Shown here piece after piece: positions 1 to 12,800 of a stretch of 64,000 bases of DNA. The notes under the pieces are model-generated. The model saw only the letters and a program-made list of their open reading frames with translations, searched no databases and was not told where the DNA came from. The DNA comes from Holothuria scabra (lineage: Eukaryota > Echinodermata > Holothuroidea > Aspidochirotida > Holothuriidae). The stretch lies in the NCBI GenBank assembly GCA_037179385.1, contig CM074179.1, positions 73,646,719 through 73,710,718 of the forward strand, read 5' to 3'. A program made the position numbers and the translations under genes. Position 1 is the stretch's first letter; every line of letters starts with the position of its first letter.

Positions 1-366
1 TGCACAGTTCCACAAAACTGAAATTTCCATTGAAACAAATTTTCTCATAGTGTATGACCCAATGTATAATTTCTTAGATGAGACAGTGTGAATCAGTCTG
101 TTCAACAACTTGACCACCATGATCATAATAAAGTGAAAAAAAGTTTACAAACAAGAATCCCCAAACATTTGAAAGTATTTCTGTTAAGTCCAAACTGAGG
201 GTACCATTGGCCAAAGCTGCAGGTGGGCTTAGGGCTGTAAAAAAATAATCCAAACCCCCCCTTCCCCGCCCCATTTGAAGGATATTTAAGGCCATTTATT
301 TATGATGTAAATTCAAACATTGCTGCAAAGGTGTCCTCTTCTTAAATGAGAAACCAAACCATAAAC

Positions 367-372
367 TTTATT
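367..372 (-). promoter_or_regulatory. Probable polyadenylation signal of TAF8
   Basis: The minus strand reads AATAAA here, about 235 nt beyond the TAF8 stop codon, a normal 3' UTR length. A second AATAAA lies at 294-299, so two alternative ends are possible. No cleavage-site evidence is available. Confidence 0.5.
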
Positions 373-604
373 TTGCATTTACAAAAATGAAAGGGTGGAA
401 TTCACCCTACTTCTCCTTGAAAGGGAATGGACTACTACCCTTTACTGGCACTGGCCCGAGTCCTTTTCGTCTTTTAGCTGCAATTGGTCTAACAGCAAGG
501 ACCTGTTCTTGTACCTTCCAGGGGAGTGATTCGCTGATTTTGTCATTCGGACACAAGAATACACCAGTTTGGCACCATTTCTAAGACTTGCACAAAACCT
601 TACA

Positions 605-894
605 TCACCGTTTCTTTTTCAGTTTCGGTTTTCTGACTTTCATCATAAAAGGGTTATTTGAAATGTCTCCACTTTCTAGTTTTCGTTTACTTTTTTCTGT
701 GGCATCCTCAGTGCTATTAGGATCTGAAGTTTTGGCATCGGAATCATTCTGTTGCATCCCACTGCTGCCACCAGCATCACTGGCAGTCTGCTGTGGATCT
801 TGCTCTTCTTGACTAGGAGCATCCTTTGCAATATCATGATCTGGTGGCATAAGGGCATCTAAGTAAGGTTTGCTAGAAGGTGTGCAGGCAATTA
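605..894 (-). CDS. TAF8: TAF8 last coding exon, acidic linker and basic tail
   Basis: Encodes residues 193-288 and a TGA stop. LIACTPSSKPYLDAL aligns with the human LIAARPFTIPYLTAL block. A low-complexity Asp/Glu/Ser/Gln region follows, then NPFMMKVRKPKLKKKR, equivalent to the human NPYLRPVKKPKIRRKK basic tail. The acceptor is TTTTTTTTCAG at 895-905. The acidic linker is shorter than in human, which explains most of the length difference. Confidence 0.94.
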
Positions 895-3800
895 CTGAAA
901 AAAAATAAAATAAATAAAGATAAAGAAAAATGAATAAAACAATAGGGGGAAGTGTTTAGAAGTTCAAATTGCAGCAGGATTTTCAGGACTTTCTTCAAAA
1001 TATAATTTTATCAATATCCATAACCCTTTCAACAAGTTCACATGGGTCTGCAATTTTCCTGGACACATTTTGTTTCAATATTATTGGATTGGAAGCTACA
1101 GTATACTTTGTTGTGACTCATCAGCATGCCTGTTAGCCTTTCTGGTTTCTCAGAAGAGATGTTGGTATGTCATTATTTGCTGAGGGAGCAGAATGCTGCA
1201 CCTACTGAGCATTCCTTTGATATTGTTAGCCAAAGTATATCTTTTGTGTTTATTCGGTAGGGCAAATGAACAGATGGTTTTGGTAGAAATAGTTTGTATA
1301 AGTGGGAGTAGTTGACAATAAAGATTGCAAGAGAGAGGAACACTTTAGTGTCATTTTTACATTTCTTCACTTATAACTTTGTGTGATAGAACCAGGTTAG
1401 GACATACTTTGTTACATTAAAGAGATGCAACGGCTTCCATCATTTAAGATCAGATGGGCCACCAGCAAAATTTGTGGAAGCCAAAGTTGCTTGCTCAGCA
1501 GTCATTATGTTGTAACTACCACAGCTTTCAGATTTCGTGGGTTCCCACTGTACAGCAAAAGTCAGTCTACTATTAATACATGGAATGATATAATTTGCAT
1601 TTCTTAATTTGTATTTTCTCCAATTCAAACTAGAAAGAGTACCTTAAAAATAAACAATGGAACACCAATTCACCTAGAACTACTTTTATACTGCAAAAGT
1701 AGTATTTATCCATTCATCCATGTAGCTGTTTCATTTGCAGTTTTTGTAATTTTTGTCAAAGATGGCTTCAGGAATATGAAGTTTGAGTTACCTTAGTTAT
1801 GAGTAATGACTTTGCAGATGAGCAGCATGCCTCCCTTAAATGTTCCTTTTTTGACTAGGGAGCCCACAGTTAAACCACAGGTTTCTCACTTTTGACTTTT
1901 TTTTTTTTTTTTGGTCAAGGTGTATCCCTTATTGAAGGCAATGCACACCAAGGATCTTAAATTGTATTCTAAATTTAAGCATTATGCTTCCAAATTTTAT
2001 CCTGAGCTTTGACCTTTTTTTCCTTCCCTTTGCTACCTTGTCTCTGTTTCATATTTGAACATAATGCAACACAAACATCTACACACTTGAATGAAGGCCA
2101 GTGGCTCCATGACATTAACATCCTTATAAAAATTCTTGCTCAATGGCTACAACAGTGTCTACATGAGGCTTCTAAACACTTGCCCACAACCCTATGGCAA
2201 ATGTCACAGCAGGGAGCCATTTGTTATACTACCTGCTACTGCATATCAACACAGGACTTTAAATACAAACATTAAGGTATTACCTTTGTAACTCTCCAAG
2301 TATAACAGCTTGGAAAGTGCCTTCACCACTATAGTAGCCTGCATGCCCCTGGCATGTAAACATTTAAGTTGTACCAACTGGTCCTGCAAAATTTAAAGGG
2401 CAGTTATTTGCTGAGGGGACCCAGGTTTCTGTGAATCTTTCAAGAGGATATAATTGTTATAATGTACTCTAATACTCACATGGAAATAAGTTACTGTCCC
2501 CTGGAAATAGAGTTTGGCTATCAGTTGTTTTAGCGATGAAATGAGTCAGGGCTCTTTCCACACTCCTCTGTTGTGTGGATGCATTTGTTCTGATAACCTT
2601 GTAGTTGTTTTCAGGTTTCTTGAAAGTCTGCCATAAGAAATGACGAACAGGTAAGAAAAGAGAGTGTATCATTGGTAACATTTTTGTAGGGATAAAGTTT
2701 TCATTTATTTTTAAGGTACAGTATGGTGACATGTCAGCAAATACCCCAGACCTCAGATGGGAAAAATCCTGTGAAATTACAGTACAGTATGTCAATACCT
2801 ATTGCCATTCTTGAAATAAAAACTTCTTCAAAGTATAAATATTTCTGGGAGCAACTCGTTACCTATGCAAAAATGATGTTATGGGGTGTTGCACACTGTA
2901 TTCATTTCTTTTGTTAACCCTTAACTATACAAACTATCTCTCAATTCAAATTAAATAGTTTGTGGTTTGATACTGTACAGTGATACTGATGTTTTTCAAG
3001 GACACAACTTGAAACTTCCAAAATAGATACCTCTGGACATACTAATGCTACTGCTATCACTGACTGGATCCTCCACTTAAGTTGGATCAGAGACCCATTG
3101 ATAAGCACTGCCAGCTCTTTAGCCTTAAGGCCCTTTTGTTGTTTGATTTTACTTGCATTTTTGCTTTGTGATTTTGTCTCTGTATATCAATTTAGCTCCA
3201 GTTGTGTTTTTTTTTGTTTTGGTTGTGTTGCCCTTAAGCTTGTTGGCTTCTTTTAACTGTTACTGTACACTCTGTGATGACTCTCTTGGCCTTTTGGAGC
3301 TTTTGACTGAAGACTGAAGACAACTTACAGCCTACAGTACCTTCAGAAGAAGTTTGCAGCAATAAAGGGTAACATCAGCCATATCAAGTATGCCCCTCCC
3401 TTGACACCACAAAATTTGCATATTGAGTTTATTTTTTATGCATGATTAAGAGTGAATCAGAACTTAAACCATAAAATACAGGTAGTTAATTTTGGATAGA
3501 TTTTGATGGGAATTGTAACTCTTTTGTAACTTTGCAATGCTTTTCACATCAAATACCCAGATTTGTCGTTTTCATGTCAACGGACCTTTTAGTCCACCAA
3601 CTACAAGTAAATCTGATGACATTTCCAACGGTCAAAACAATGGCAATATATCATTTCTAATTGATAGTGCACTCAGATCATTACAGGTTCCACAAAAATG
3701 TTAATTAAACAAATTTAAAAGTGTTATTTAAAACAAAAGATACATGAGCAGTGTGTAGTGTTTTCCCATTTGGTACAGAAACTCCAACTTATACACTTAA

Positions 3801-6800
3801 GCTACTGGTGATCAAATAAAAAAAGTTCACATTAACCTGTGTGCCAACTGACTCAGCAGGTATCAAACAGAGTTATAACAAGCCACTAAATTTTGCATTG
3901 AGTCATTTATGGTACTACCTTTAAATGAGACTCAACACTGAGCCATTGTATTATTTCTTTGGAAAAAATATGTACCCATTTCTCAAGTCAATTCCCTTTT
4001 CGAAAGTAGTGACTCCTGTCATGACTCTAACTGCTCTGGAGGAAGAGCAAGTTATTCAGCAGGCCAGCCAGACAGTCAGCCAGTTAGCGAGTTAGATGTC
4101 GTTTAAAGGCTCAGTTTTGTCTGGCCAGCCATAGCCTTGTTCTCAGTTGTGGCTCACTGGCTTTCTTTCCCCACTCCATTGCGTCAAGATGCTGAGCACC
4201 AATCACGGTGGCAGTAAATTCCACTTTTAAAGTCTTTGATATGATCCAGACAGGAAGATTGCTCAAGACCTCTGTATAAAGGCTTTACAATTACATCACG
4301 GAGCCCCCATGCTGGAGGCAATCATGCTAAATACACATGAATTTTTGCTGAAGGCATTGCACAGTGTGCACTGTGGTATGCGCGGTGTATACACATTCAT
4401 CAAAGAAGCGCGTCAAGTGAAATCTAAGTAATACGTAGGCCGCCGGGAAGTATTGTGACGTCATATGATAAGCCTCTTTTGTACCCCAATACTTCAAACA
4501 ATCCTAATTGATGATGAAAAATTACAAAGGATTGTGGGATAGGTTTCTGGTACGTGTCATTTTGTTAATGATATTTTACTGCACCAAAATGCAATGCACA
4601 CCAACATTTTATCACAAAATTCTTTGTAATCACTTTTTGAACCAGAATGCAAAAATGCATTGAGGTTTCGATGATACATACATGCTCTTTTCAATAAAAT
4701 GCTACATTTCTTGTAACAACTGGTGACCCAAAATAGCCTTTGTCTCCACCTGTAAGTGACTGGTTTTTCTTTCATACTGTGCCTTAAGATATTCTGCAAA
4801 CAAGGTTTTCAGAGTTTGATGCCAGGTGATACCAGATGACCATTGACCTCTACCAAAAACAACAGGTACAGTACTTTCAACTCACCATAACAAATCCACA
4901 TACTAATTGGGAAATCCATCCAAGTTTCCTACCTTGAGATATCCCATTTTGACAAGTTTTTCAAAGTTTGACCGATCATGACCCCAGATGTCCTTTCACC
5001 TCCACAAAAAATAACCTTATACAGACCATCTTCTCACCATAATTCATTTACATACTAATTTTGAAATCCATCCACCTTTCATACCTTGAGCTATCCTAAA
5101 CAAGGTTTTCTGAGTTTGACCCCTATGACCCCAAATGACCGTTGACCTCTACCAAAATCAATAGGGTTCTTCCTCCCATCATAACGCATCAACATATCAA
5201 GTTTGAAATCAATCCAAGCTTCCTACCTTGAGATATAGTGTAAACAAGAAGTTCTGAGTTTGACCCCATGTGACCCCAAATGACCTTTGACCTCCACCAA
5301 AATTTATTGGGTTATTTCTTACATCATAACGCATCAACATATCACGTTTGAAATGAATCAAAGTTTCCTACCTTGAGATATAGTGTAAACCAGGATTTCG
5401 GGGAGTGACCCCAAATGACCTTTGACCTCCACGAAAATAAATGGGGTTCTTTCTTACATCATAACGCATCAGCCTATCAAGATTGAAATGAATCCAAGTT
5501 TCCTACCATAATGTATCACGTAAACAAGGATTTCAGGTTTTGACCCCATGTAACCCCAAATGACATTTGACCTCCACGAAAATACATCGGGTTCTATCTT
5601 ACATCATAACGCATCAACATATCAAGTATGAAATTGATCCAAGTTTACTACCATGAGATATCATGTAAACAAGGATTTCAGGGTTTGACCCCATGTGACC
5701 CCAAATGACCTTTGACCTCCACCAAAATTAATAGGGTTCTTCCTTACATCATAACGCATCAACATATCAAGTTTGAAATTAATCCAAGTTTTCTACCATG
5801 AGATATCGTGTAAACAAGGATTTCAGGGTTTGACCGGATGTGACCCCAAATGACCTTTGACCTCCACCAAAATCTATAGGGTTCTTCCTCCCATGCTAAC
5901 GCATCAACATATCATGTATGAAATTGATCCAAGTTTCCTATCATGAGATATCGTGTAAACAAGGATTTCAGGGTTTGACCCCATGTGATCCCAAATGACC
6001 TTTGACCTCCAACAAAATCGATAGGGTTCTTCCTCCCATGCTAACGCATCAACATATCAAGTATGAAATTGATCCAAGTTTTCTACCATGAGATATCGGG
6101 TAAACAAGGATTTCGGGGTTTGACCCCACGTGACCCCAAATGACCTTTGACCTCCACCAAAATCAATAGGTTTCTTCCTTACATCATAACGCATCAACAT
6201 ATCAAGTATGAAATTAATCCAAGTTTCCTGTCTTGAGATATTGTGTAAACAAGGATTTTTGTTTTTGACCCCCTGTGACCCCAGATGACCTTTGACATCA
6301 ACCAAAATAAATAGGGTTCTTCCTCTCAGTATGGGGTATCTGTGTACCAAGTTTGAGAACTGTCAGATCTTCCCTTCTCAAGATATCGTGTAAACAAGCA
6401 AAGTGTCTCAAACACACACACATACACACACACACACCCACATACACACATACATACACACACACGCCATCATGAATGCATAGGTTTCTCTTTTCATCGA
6501 AACCAAAAAGGGGTCATGAGAACAATTTATGTACAGGAGTACTTCCTTATGTTTAGGTTAGAGTGACCCTTGTAATCAAATTCTCATCACAAATAGAGCA
6601 CCAGACTACATTCTTGAAATCTGAAATAGAGTCCACTCGCACCCTGACCATCATTCCTGCCACATTTAAATACTATCAGCAAATTTATTTAGTAATAGTT
6701 AGAGCTTTTACCTCCCAGCTTCCTACTAACTGGTTCAAGTTGAGCCAGCCACTATCGGCAAAGAGACTGTGTAGTCCTGTGGGCCTCCAGGCCAGTAGTC

Positions 6801-9800
6801 TCCATAGACTTTTTCCTAATAGACATCATGCAGAATTATGGGATAGAATGTTGGTGTGTGTCACCCTTTGCCAAAATAAAATGCCACTCTAAACACAGCA
6901 CATAGGCCTATACAACCTTTGTATAAATTTGATATTTGGAAAATTGTCTATTCAGGAGTTTACATAAAGCTGGAGCACTAAAACATGGAGCTGTTACGGA
7001 TGGAGTTAAAAAACTCACCTTGCACAATCTGATTCTTTCAGAGAATACATTACATATATTGGGAGTATTTTACTCACATTATTCCTTTCTGTGAGAAGAT
7101 ATTTTGCTTCAAAGGTCCTTTGGTTAATCTATTTCTATGACTAAGTTTCAGAAATGAGACTGGTCTTTTCACTCTACCCTTATCCTCAAACAAACACTTG
7201 ATAGTCCCAATGCTTTGAATTATGATCTGGTATGTCAACAAGTTTTAAATTTTTGTCAGTCTTTTCATGGAGGTTCATTAGTCTTCAAGTCTACATGACT
7301 ATAGAATGCACTCATAAGTAATCAAATTCCTTTGTTGTGAATTTCTACAGTTAACAAAGAGCATTGTTTTCAGTATTTAGAGCAAAGCCAACTTCTGCAT
7401 AATGAAGAATTTTTGAAAAAAAAAAATTCACATTGTTCCTTAAATTTTGAAAAACCTCACATTGTACAAGTTACCTAAACACCCACCAAACTAACCCTTT
7501 CAAGGGGAAGAACTGTTTGAGAACTAAAAGATGGCGGGTACAACATTTGTCTTAAATATGAAATGAGTTGACCAACATGATCAACAGTCTGATCTAGATA
7601 ACAAGGTGAATGTTAAATACAGTTTTGAACATGGTACAAGTTCATGTATGGCTTCAAATACAAACATGATGTAAGTCCTTCCCTTTAACAGCATCTCATG
7701 ACAGGCATGAAATAGTGTGGGCATGTTCTACAACTGGGTTGTCCAAGCTTTTGCAGCATTGAGTCATGTGTAATGGTTGCAATGGATGAGGGGCTTCATG
7801 CTTACTCTTCCCCCCCCCATTTTTTTGTCTCCCCCCCCCCCCCCATTTTTTTGTCTCTCCCCTTTTTTTTTGTCTGAAGCCCAAGGTAACAAAAAGCAAT
7901 CATTGTGTATGGGAAACACTGATTCATTTAGATTTTGATTGAACAGAAAGAAAAAAAAATATTATATACTGTAGGCTATGCATTCAATTTTATAAAAGAT
8001 TGCAATGGTTGATTGCATGCCACAGTGGACTGTGTGGCATAATGCTGTCATTGATGCATCTACTTACCGAAAAATTTTGCCCTATAGATTGTTTCTGACA
8101 GGCCAGATGCAACCTTGTGGCAGGCTGGACCATGGTCCTCAGGTTGTACAACCATGTGATCTACAGCCACTAAATCCACATGTAAAGAGATTCATGTTCA
8201 AGTAAAAGTAAAATAGTAAAAGTGGAAGGAAATATGCAAAAGACTTACGGCTGTTTTGATGTAAGTGTGGGGGTCAGGAAAGAGAGGTAAGTAATCAGGT
8301 ACACAGGAGGAATGCTTCTTACGCTGACCTGTCTCTAGGGTAGCTGGTGTTCCTGTTGGGTACATTGACTCCTCTGAAAGAAAGATATACAAATCAATAC
8401 AGTAAATCATGTGTTCTGCTGCATACTGTACCAGGTTTTTGAGAAGTTCTCTTTTTACTGTATTAATATCAGATAGAAGGCAGGACACTTACAGTCACTA
8501 AACTGATGTGTGCTTTGAAACACTACTGTAGAAGGGGAGGGGGGGGACTGGGGGCAGAGAAGAATTAGGGATGTAGCAGGAACAAAATATTTGGTGGCTT
8601 ATTTTAAGGGAAGGATCCAGTGATACGGTACGAATATCTAATGCCTGCCTGCCTCCCCACCTTCGTCCCTCTCCCTGTACAGGGTCAAACACTCTAACAT
8701 ACAATGTATGCACTGTAGATTTTGCTGCGAACATTGATTTCTATATTATCTTCAAGTCATTGTGATTGACACCTGATGAAGAAATGCAACATTAAAATAA
8801 AACATTTCTTCAATAAATGTGTCTGCTAAATGTTGTCTTGCCTCTAAAAAACTCTAGGGCCATACTGCAGCATGGGCAAAATTCCCAGGGCAGAGGGCAG
8901 GGTAAACATTGCCAACACAAGGCAACACCATTTGATAATAAGTGTTGTTAAAACTTGGGAAGGAACATACTGGGGGCTATGTCAATGTTCCCAAGGTTTG
9001 CTGTACCCAATGTTTAATGTTTCCAAATCTTGGGATTATCCTCACTTCTGGAAACATTGAACCCCAGAAATAATGAACCTTGCAATATCATTGAGGTATA
9101 CGAAAACGGGGAGCATAGAAACTTGGAAACATTGAACTCCAGGAAGATCGGGTAGACCTCACATTCTCATCATTCTGCATGATTTTAGTTCATTTCCCAT
9201 GTTTTGTCCTCCAGATCTTTGCAATGGAAGGAATTGACACATTTTCTACAAAGGATGAACTTAAAACAAGAAAGTGTAAATTTCATAAATTCACATTGAC
9301 AGCTAATGTTTTACTTTTCTTTTAAATTCACTACCAATTTTATACAACAAAAGCCTGGTTCGTTGATACAATAAGTGCATCCTGACTGAGCCATAAAATT
9401 TTGAAATCTAGGTGCTGTATGCTGTTGGGGATTGGGGCATGATAGGATCTCTTATCAATTCAAGATAAACATAACTGGATTAAAGGAAAAAAAAACAAAA
9501 CTCTGTCCATCAATGTGACTTCATGACATCACTGCTACTTGTGTCAAGCTCATTGTTTGCAGAAAATGTGTACATTTCCATTGTTAATATCTCCAGAATG
9601 GCCTTTGAGAAGGAATGATAAATTTCACAAAAATGCTTGACATAAAAGTTTTCTTGTACATATTGCACCCTACAGGTTCTGGACTGTTCTTTACGTTAGT
9701 TTCAATTGTGCAATTTACTACTACATGCAACCCTCAAGTGGTTTGCTTATCTCACATTGATGCAATGACTGCAAAAAGCAACAAATCATTAACAATTGAG

Positions 9801-12800
9801 GTCTTTTTTCAAGTTTAGCTCACTGGCTTGTTTTCCCTACTTCACTGCTTATGCTGAGCACTAAGCACAATGGCAGTAGGTTCCACTTTTTAAAGTCAAC
9901 AGTATAATCCCACTAGATTCAAACTCCAGATCCCTGGCCAGATTCAAACTGCAGATCCCTGGCCAGATTCAAACTCCAGATCCCTGGCCAGATTCAAACT
10001 CCAGATCTCTGGCCAGATTCAAACTCCAGATCCCTGGCCAGATTCAAACTCCAGATCCCTGGCCAGATTCAAACTCCAGATCTCCTGACTGCAACTTGGA
10101 TGCTCTATCCACTTGATCATGATTTTGATTTTAAAAGATACTTTTATTTCTTCACCACAGTATGGGAGGCAATCACTTTTGAATATTTCTAAATTGCTTA
10201 CGTTTTGGTATTTTAACTCTGCTCAGTTTGCGTTGATATTCCCTGAGGCCAGATATATCACTCCCCATCTGTGACACAGCCATGGCCACGTCTGTAACCA
10301 TTGGGGTAGTTCTCCCTGTCAGTTCACTGAAGGACTTAGCACTGCGTCCACATTCTGATATATCTGTGACAAAAAGATATCTTGTGATGGATTAAAATTT
10401 TCATGAGTGCCTCCATCAAACAATTTAGGCAAGTCTGAATGTTGCGTACCATGATTTGAATGCTGTAAAGGACTAAAACACACAATCTTGGGTAAATGCT
10501 ACCATAAGTTTATCGTATGTTTATTCAGCAGCCCCTTTCAGACCATAAGGAAGTAAAGCCCAGTTTCCTTGGTGAAACCAGTGCTTCATGATGGTTTTCA
10601 ATTTTCACCCTATTTCCAATTGTCAGTAGGTATTGTCTACAGATAATTGCTGGGGAAGGAAATTGTTTTGAAGGTAAAATAAAACAAGAGCCCAATGGGC
10701 AATGTGGTTCCTTGCTGGATATTACAGTGTATTTATGAACTAGTGTACAGCCAGTCTTCGAAATAGAGCGAAGTGAAAGCTCATACTCAATGTTTGTAAC
10801 ATCTTCACAAGGGGTATTTCAGTACTTAAATTACATGATATCAATGATTAAATTTTTGTGGCCTTACTTTCATTCAACTTGTATAAAATGCTTGGTGATC
10901 CTTCAAAAACATTTCCTCATTTCCATATGTATACTTGTAATCAAACTTGATATTATCACCAACAAACAATACACAATGTGGTTAGAGAAAGAAAAATACC
11001 CCTTGTACTTCTCTCATAAGTTATTTTTACCTGCTCTCAAAAAAAACTTGTTATTAGTTTAAAACAATCTACCATTTGTCCTCTTTGCTATCTCTACACA
11101 GAAAACAGGGTTTATTCAGCAGTTAAATAGAAAGCAAAGTGACTAATGGGGTGTGATAATAGAATGAGGATTAGGTTACCCCACAGAGCACAGCAGTATT
11201 AAAGAGACATACTGTATAATCTGTGCATTGCTTCCAATGGCAGAGAGACCAGTTTAATGCAGTGTGACCTGTGCTCATTGAAATCTACAGATTTCAGTTA
11301 CTGCCCTCTTACAACTTTGAATGATCCAAAATCTGTGTACAACCCGAAGTAATCATTACTGAACAAATGTAAAGGCTAAATTTCTAAGGTGTTTGGGTGT
11401 AAGCATGCAAAACCAGGTGAGATAAAAAATCTATTGAACCTTTCTTTATCTAGCTTACAACATTTCTAAATAACATTTCCAGAGGTTGACCTCCAGTGAC
11501 CTTGATAACCTTTGACCTTAACCAAACACAGATTGATTTGAAATCTGTCCTTTTTACCTTAAAATACTGTGTTAAAACGTTTTTCAGTGTTTGACCCCTG
11601 GTGACCCTAGATGACCCTTGACCTTCACCAAACATATCAGATTTCATCCTTACACAATAACACACAGACACACCAAGTATGACATCTATCCAAGTTTCCT
11701 GCCTTGAAATATCATGTTGAGAAGGTTTTTAGTTTTTAACCTCTGGTGACCCCAGATGACCTTTGACCTCCACCAAAAACGATAGGGCACACCTTCAGAC
11801 TATGGCACTTCTATATACCAAGTTTCAATTTAATCCAACTTTCCCTTGTTGAGTTACAGACGGCGTACCCAAGATAGTGTCACAGACACACACACACACG
11901 CACACACACACACACGCCAAGCTGACTACATAGATTCCTTTTGCTAACGCAGGGAACCAAAAAATAATATTTAGGGGAATGCTGTGTCTCCTGAAGGCTA
12001 CTTGTAAGGTATTCAAATATCTACAAAATGACTTTCAGCTCAGTGCGCATTTTTTTTCAACTGATAGAGGTTGGAAAATTTTCTGACAATTTCTTCCTTT
12101 CAAAATGACCAAAATTTTTAAAAAACCAGGAGTAAAAATTAAAGAAAATCTGGCATTTTATGGAATAAAATTTGGGTATTTAAAAAGGGAAAAGCAAACC
12201 ACAAAGCCAAAAGGCTTTATAGTGGTTCCTTGATGAAATGTGAGGTTTTCTTTGGCTTTTGTTTTCTCCATATTGAAAGAGTTTAATCGTACATTACCAA
12301 ACACAGTTTTATCTTCTCAACATGGGCAATGCACATGCGTACAGTATAAAGTAGGTACTGAACACGACTACAGTAAGTTTATACTCTTCTTGAGGTATCG
12401 TGTCTACAATGTTTTACGCCTTTAATTTGTCGTGATCTCAAACGACCTTTGAACTAAAAAAAAAAAAAACAGTTGGGTTCATTTACTAAATATGAACATT
12501 GCACAGTACCTTCATCTAACAGGGTGCTATAATGCTATAGATCCATATTAAGGGAGTGTGCTGATATGATGTAGGTAAAAATATATGAGTGTGGGATGTT
12601 AATTGTTTTAATGACCAGACAGTATAATTGTATCTATACTGTACTGTACCTGACCAAGCATTGGTTGGCTTGTACAGTAATGTACAAACAAATTGAGAAG
12701 TTGAGAATTACTGCACTACATGCAGTAGATTTGGTGGTAAATTTGTACTGTAGCTTACAGTGTTTATTGTAACAGCAGGAATTGGAGGGTCAAAGAGGTT

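Noticed and set aside
9915..10083. Regular 25-bp repeats resembling a CRISPR array
   Set aside because: Units are contiguous without unique spacers, in an animal intron, and derive from a SINE B-box.
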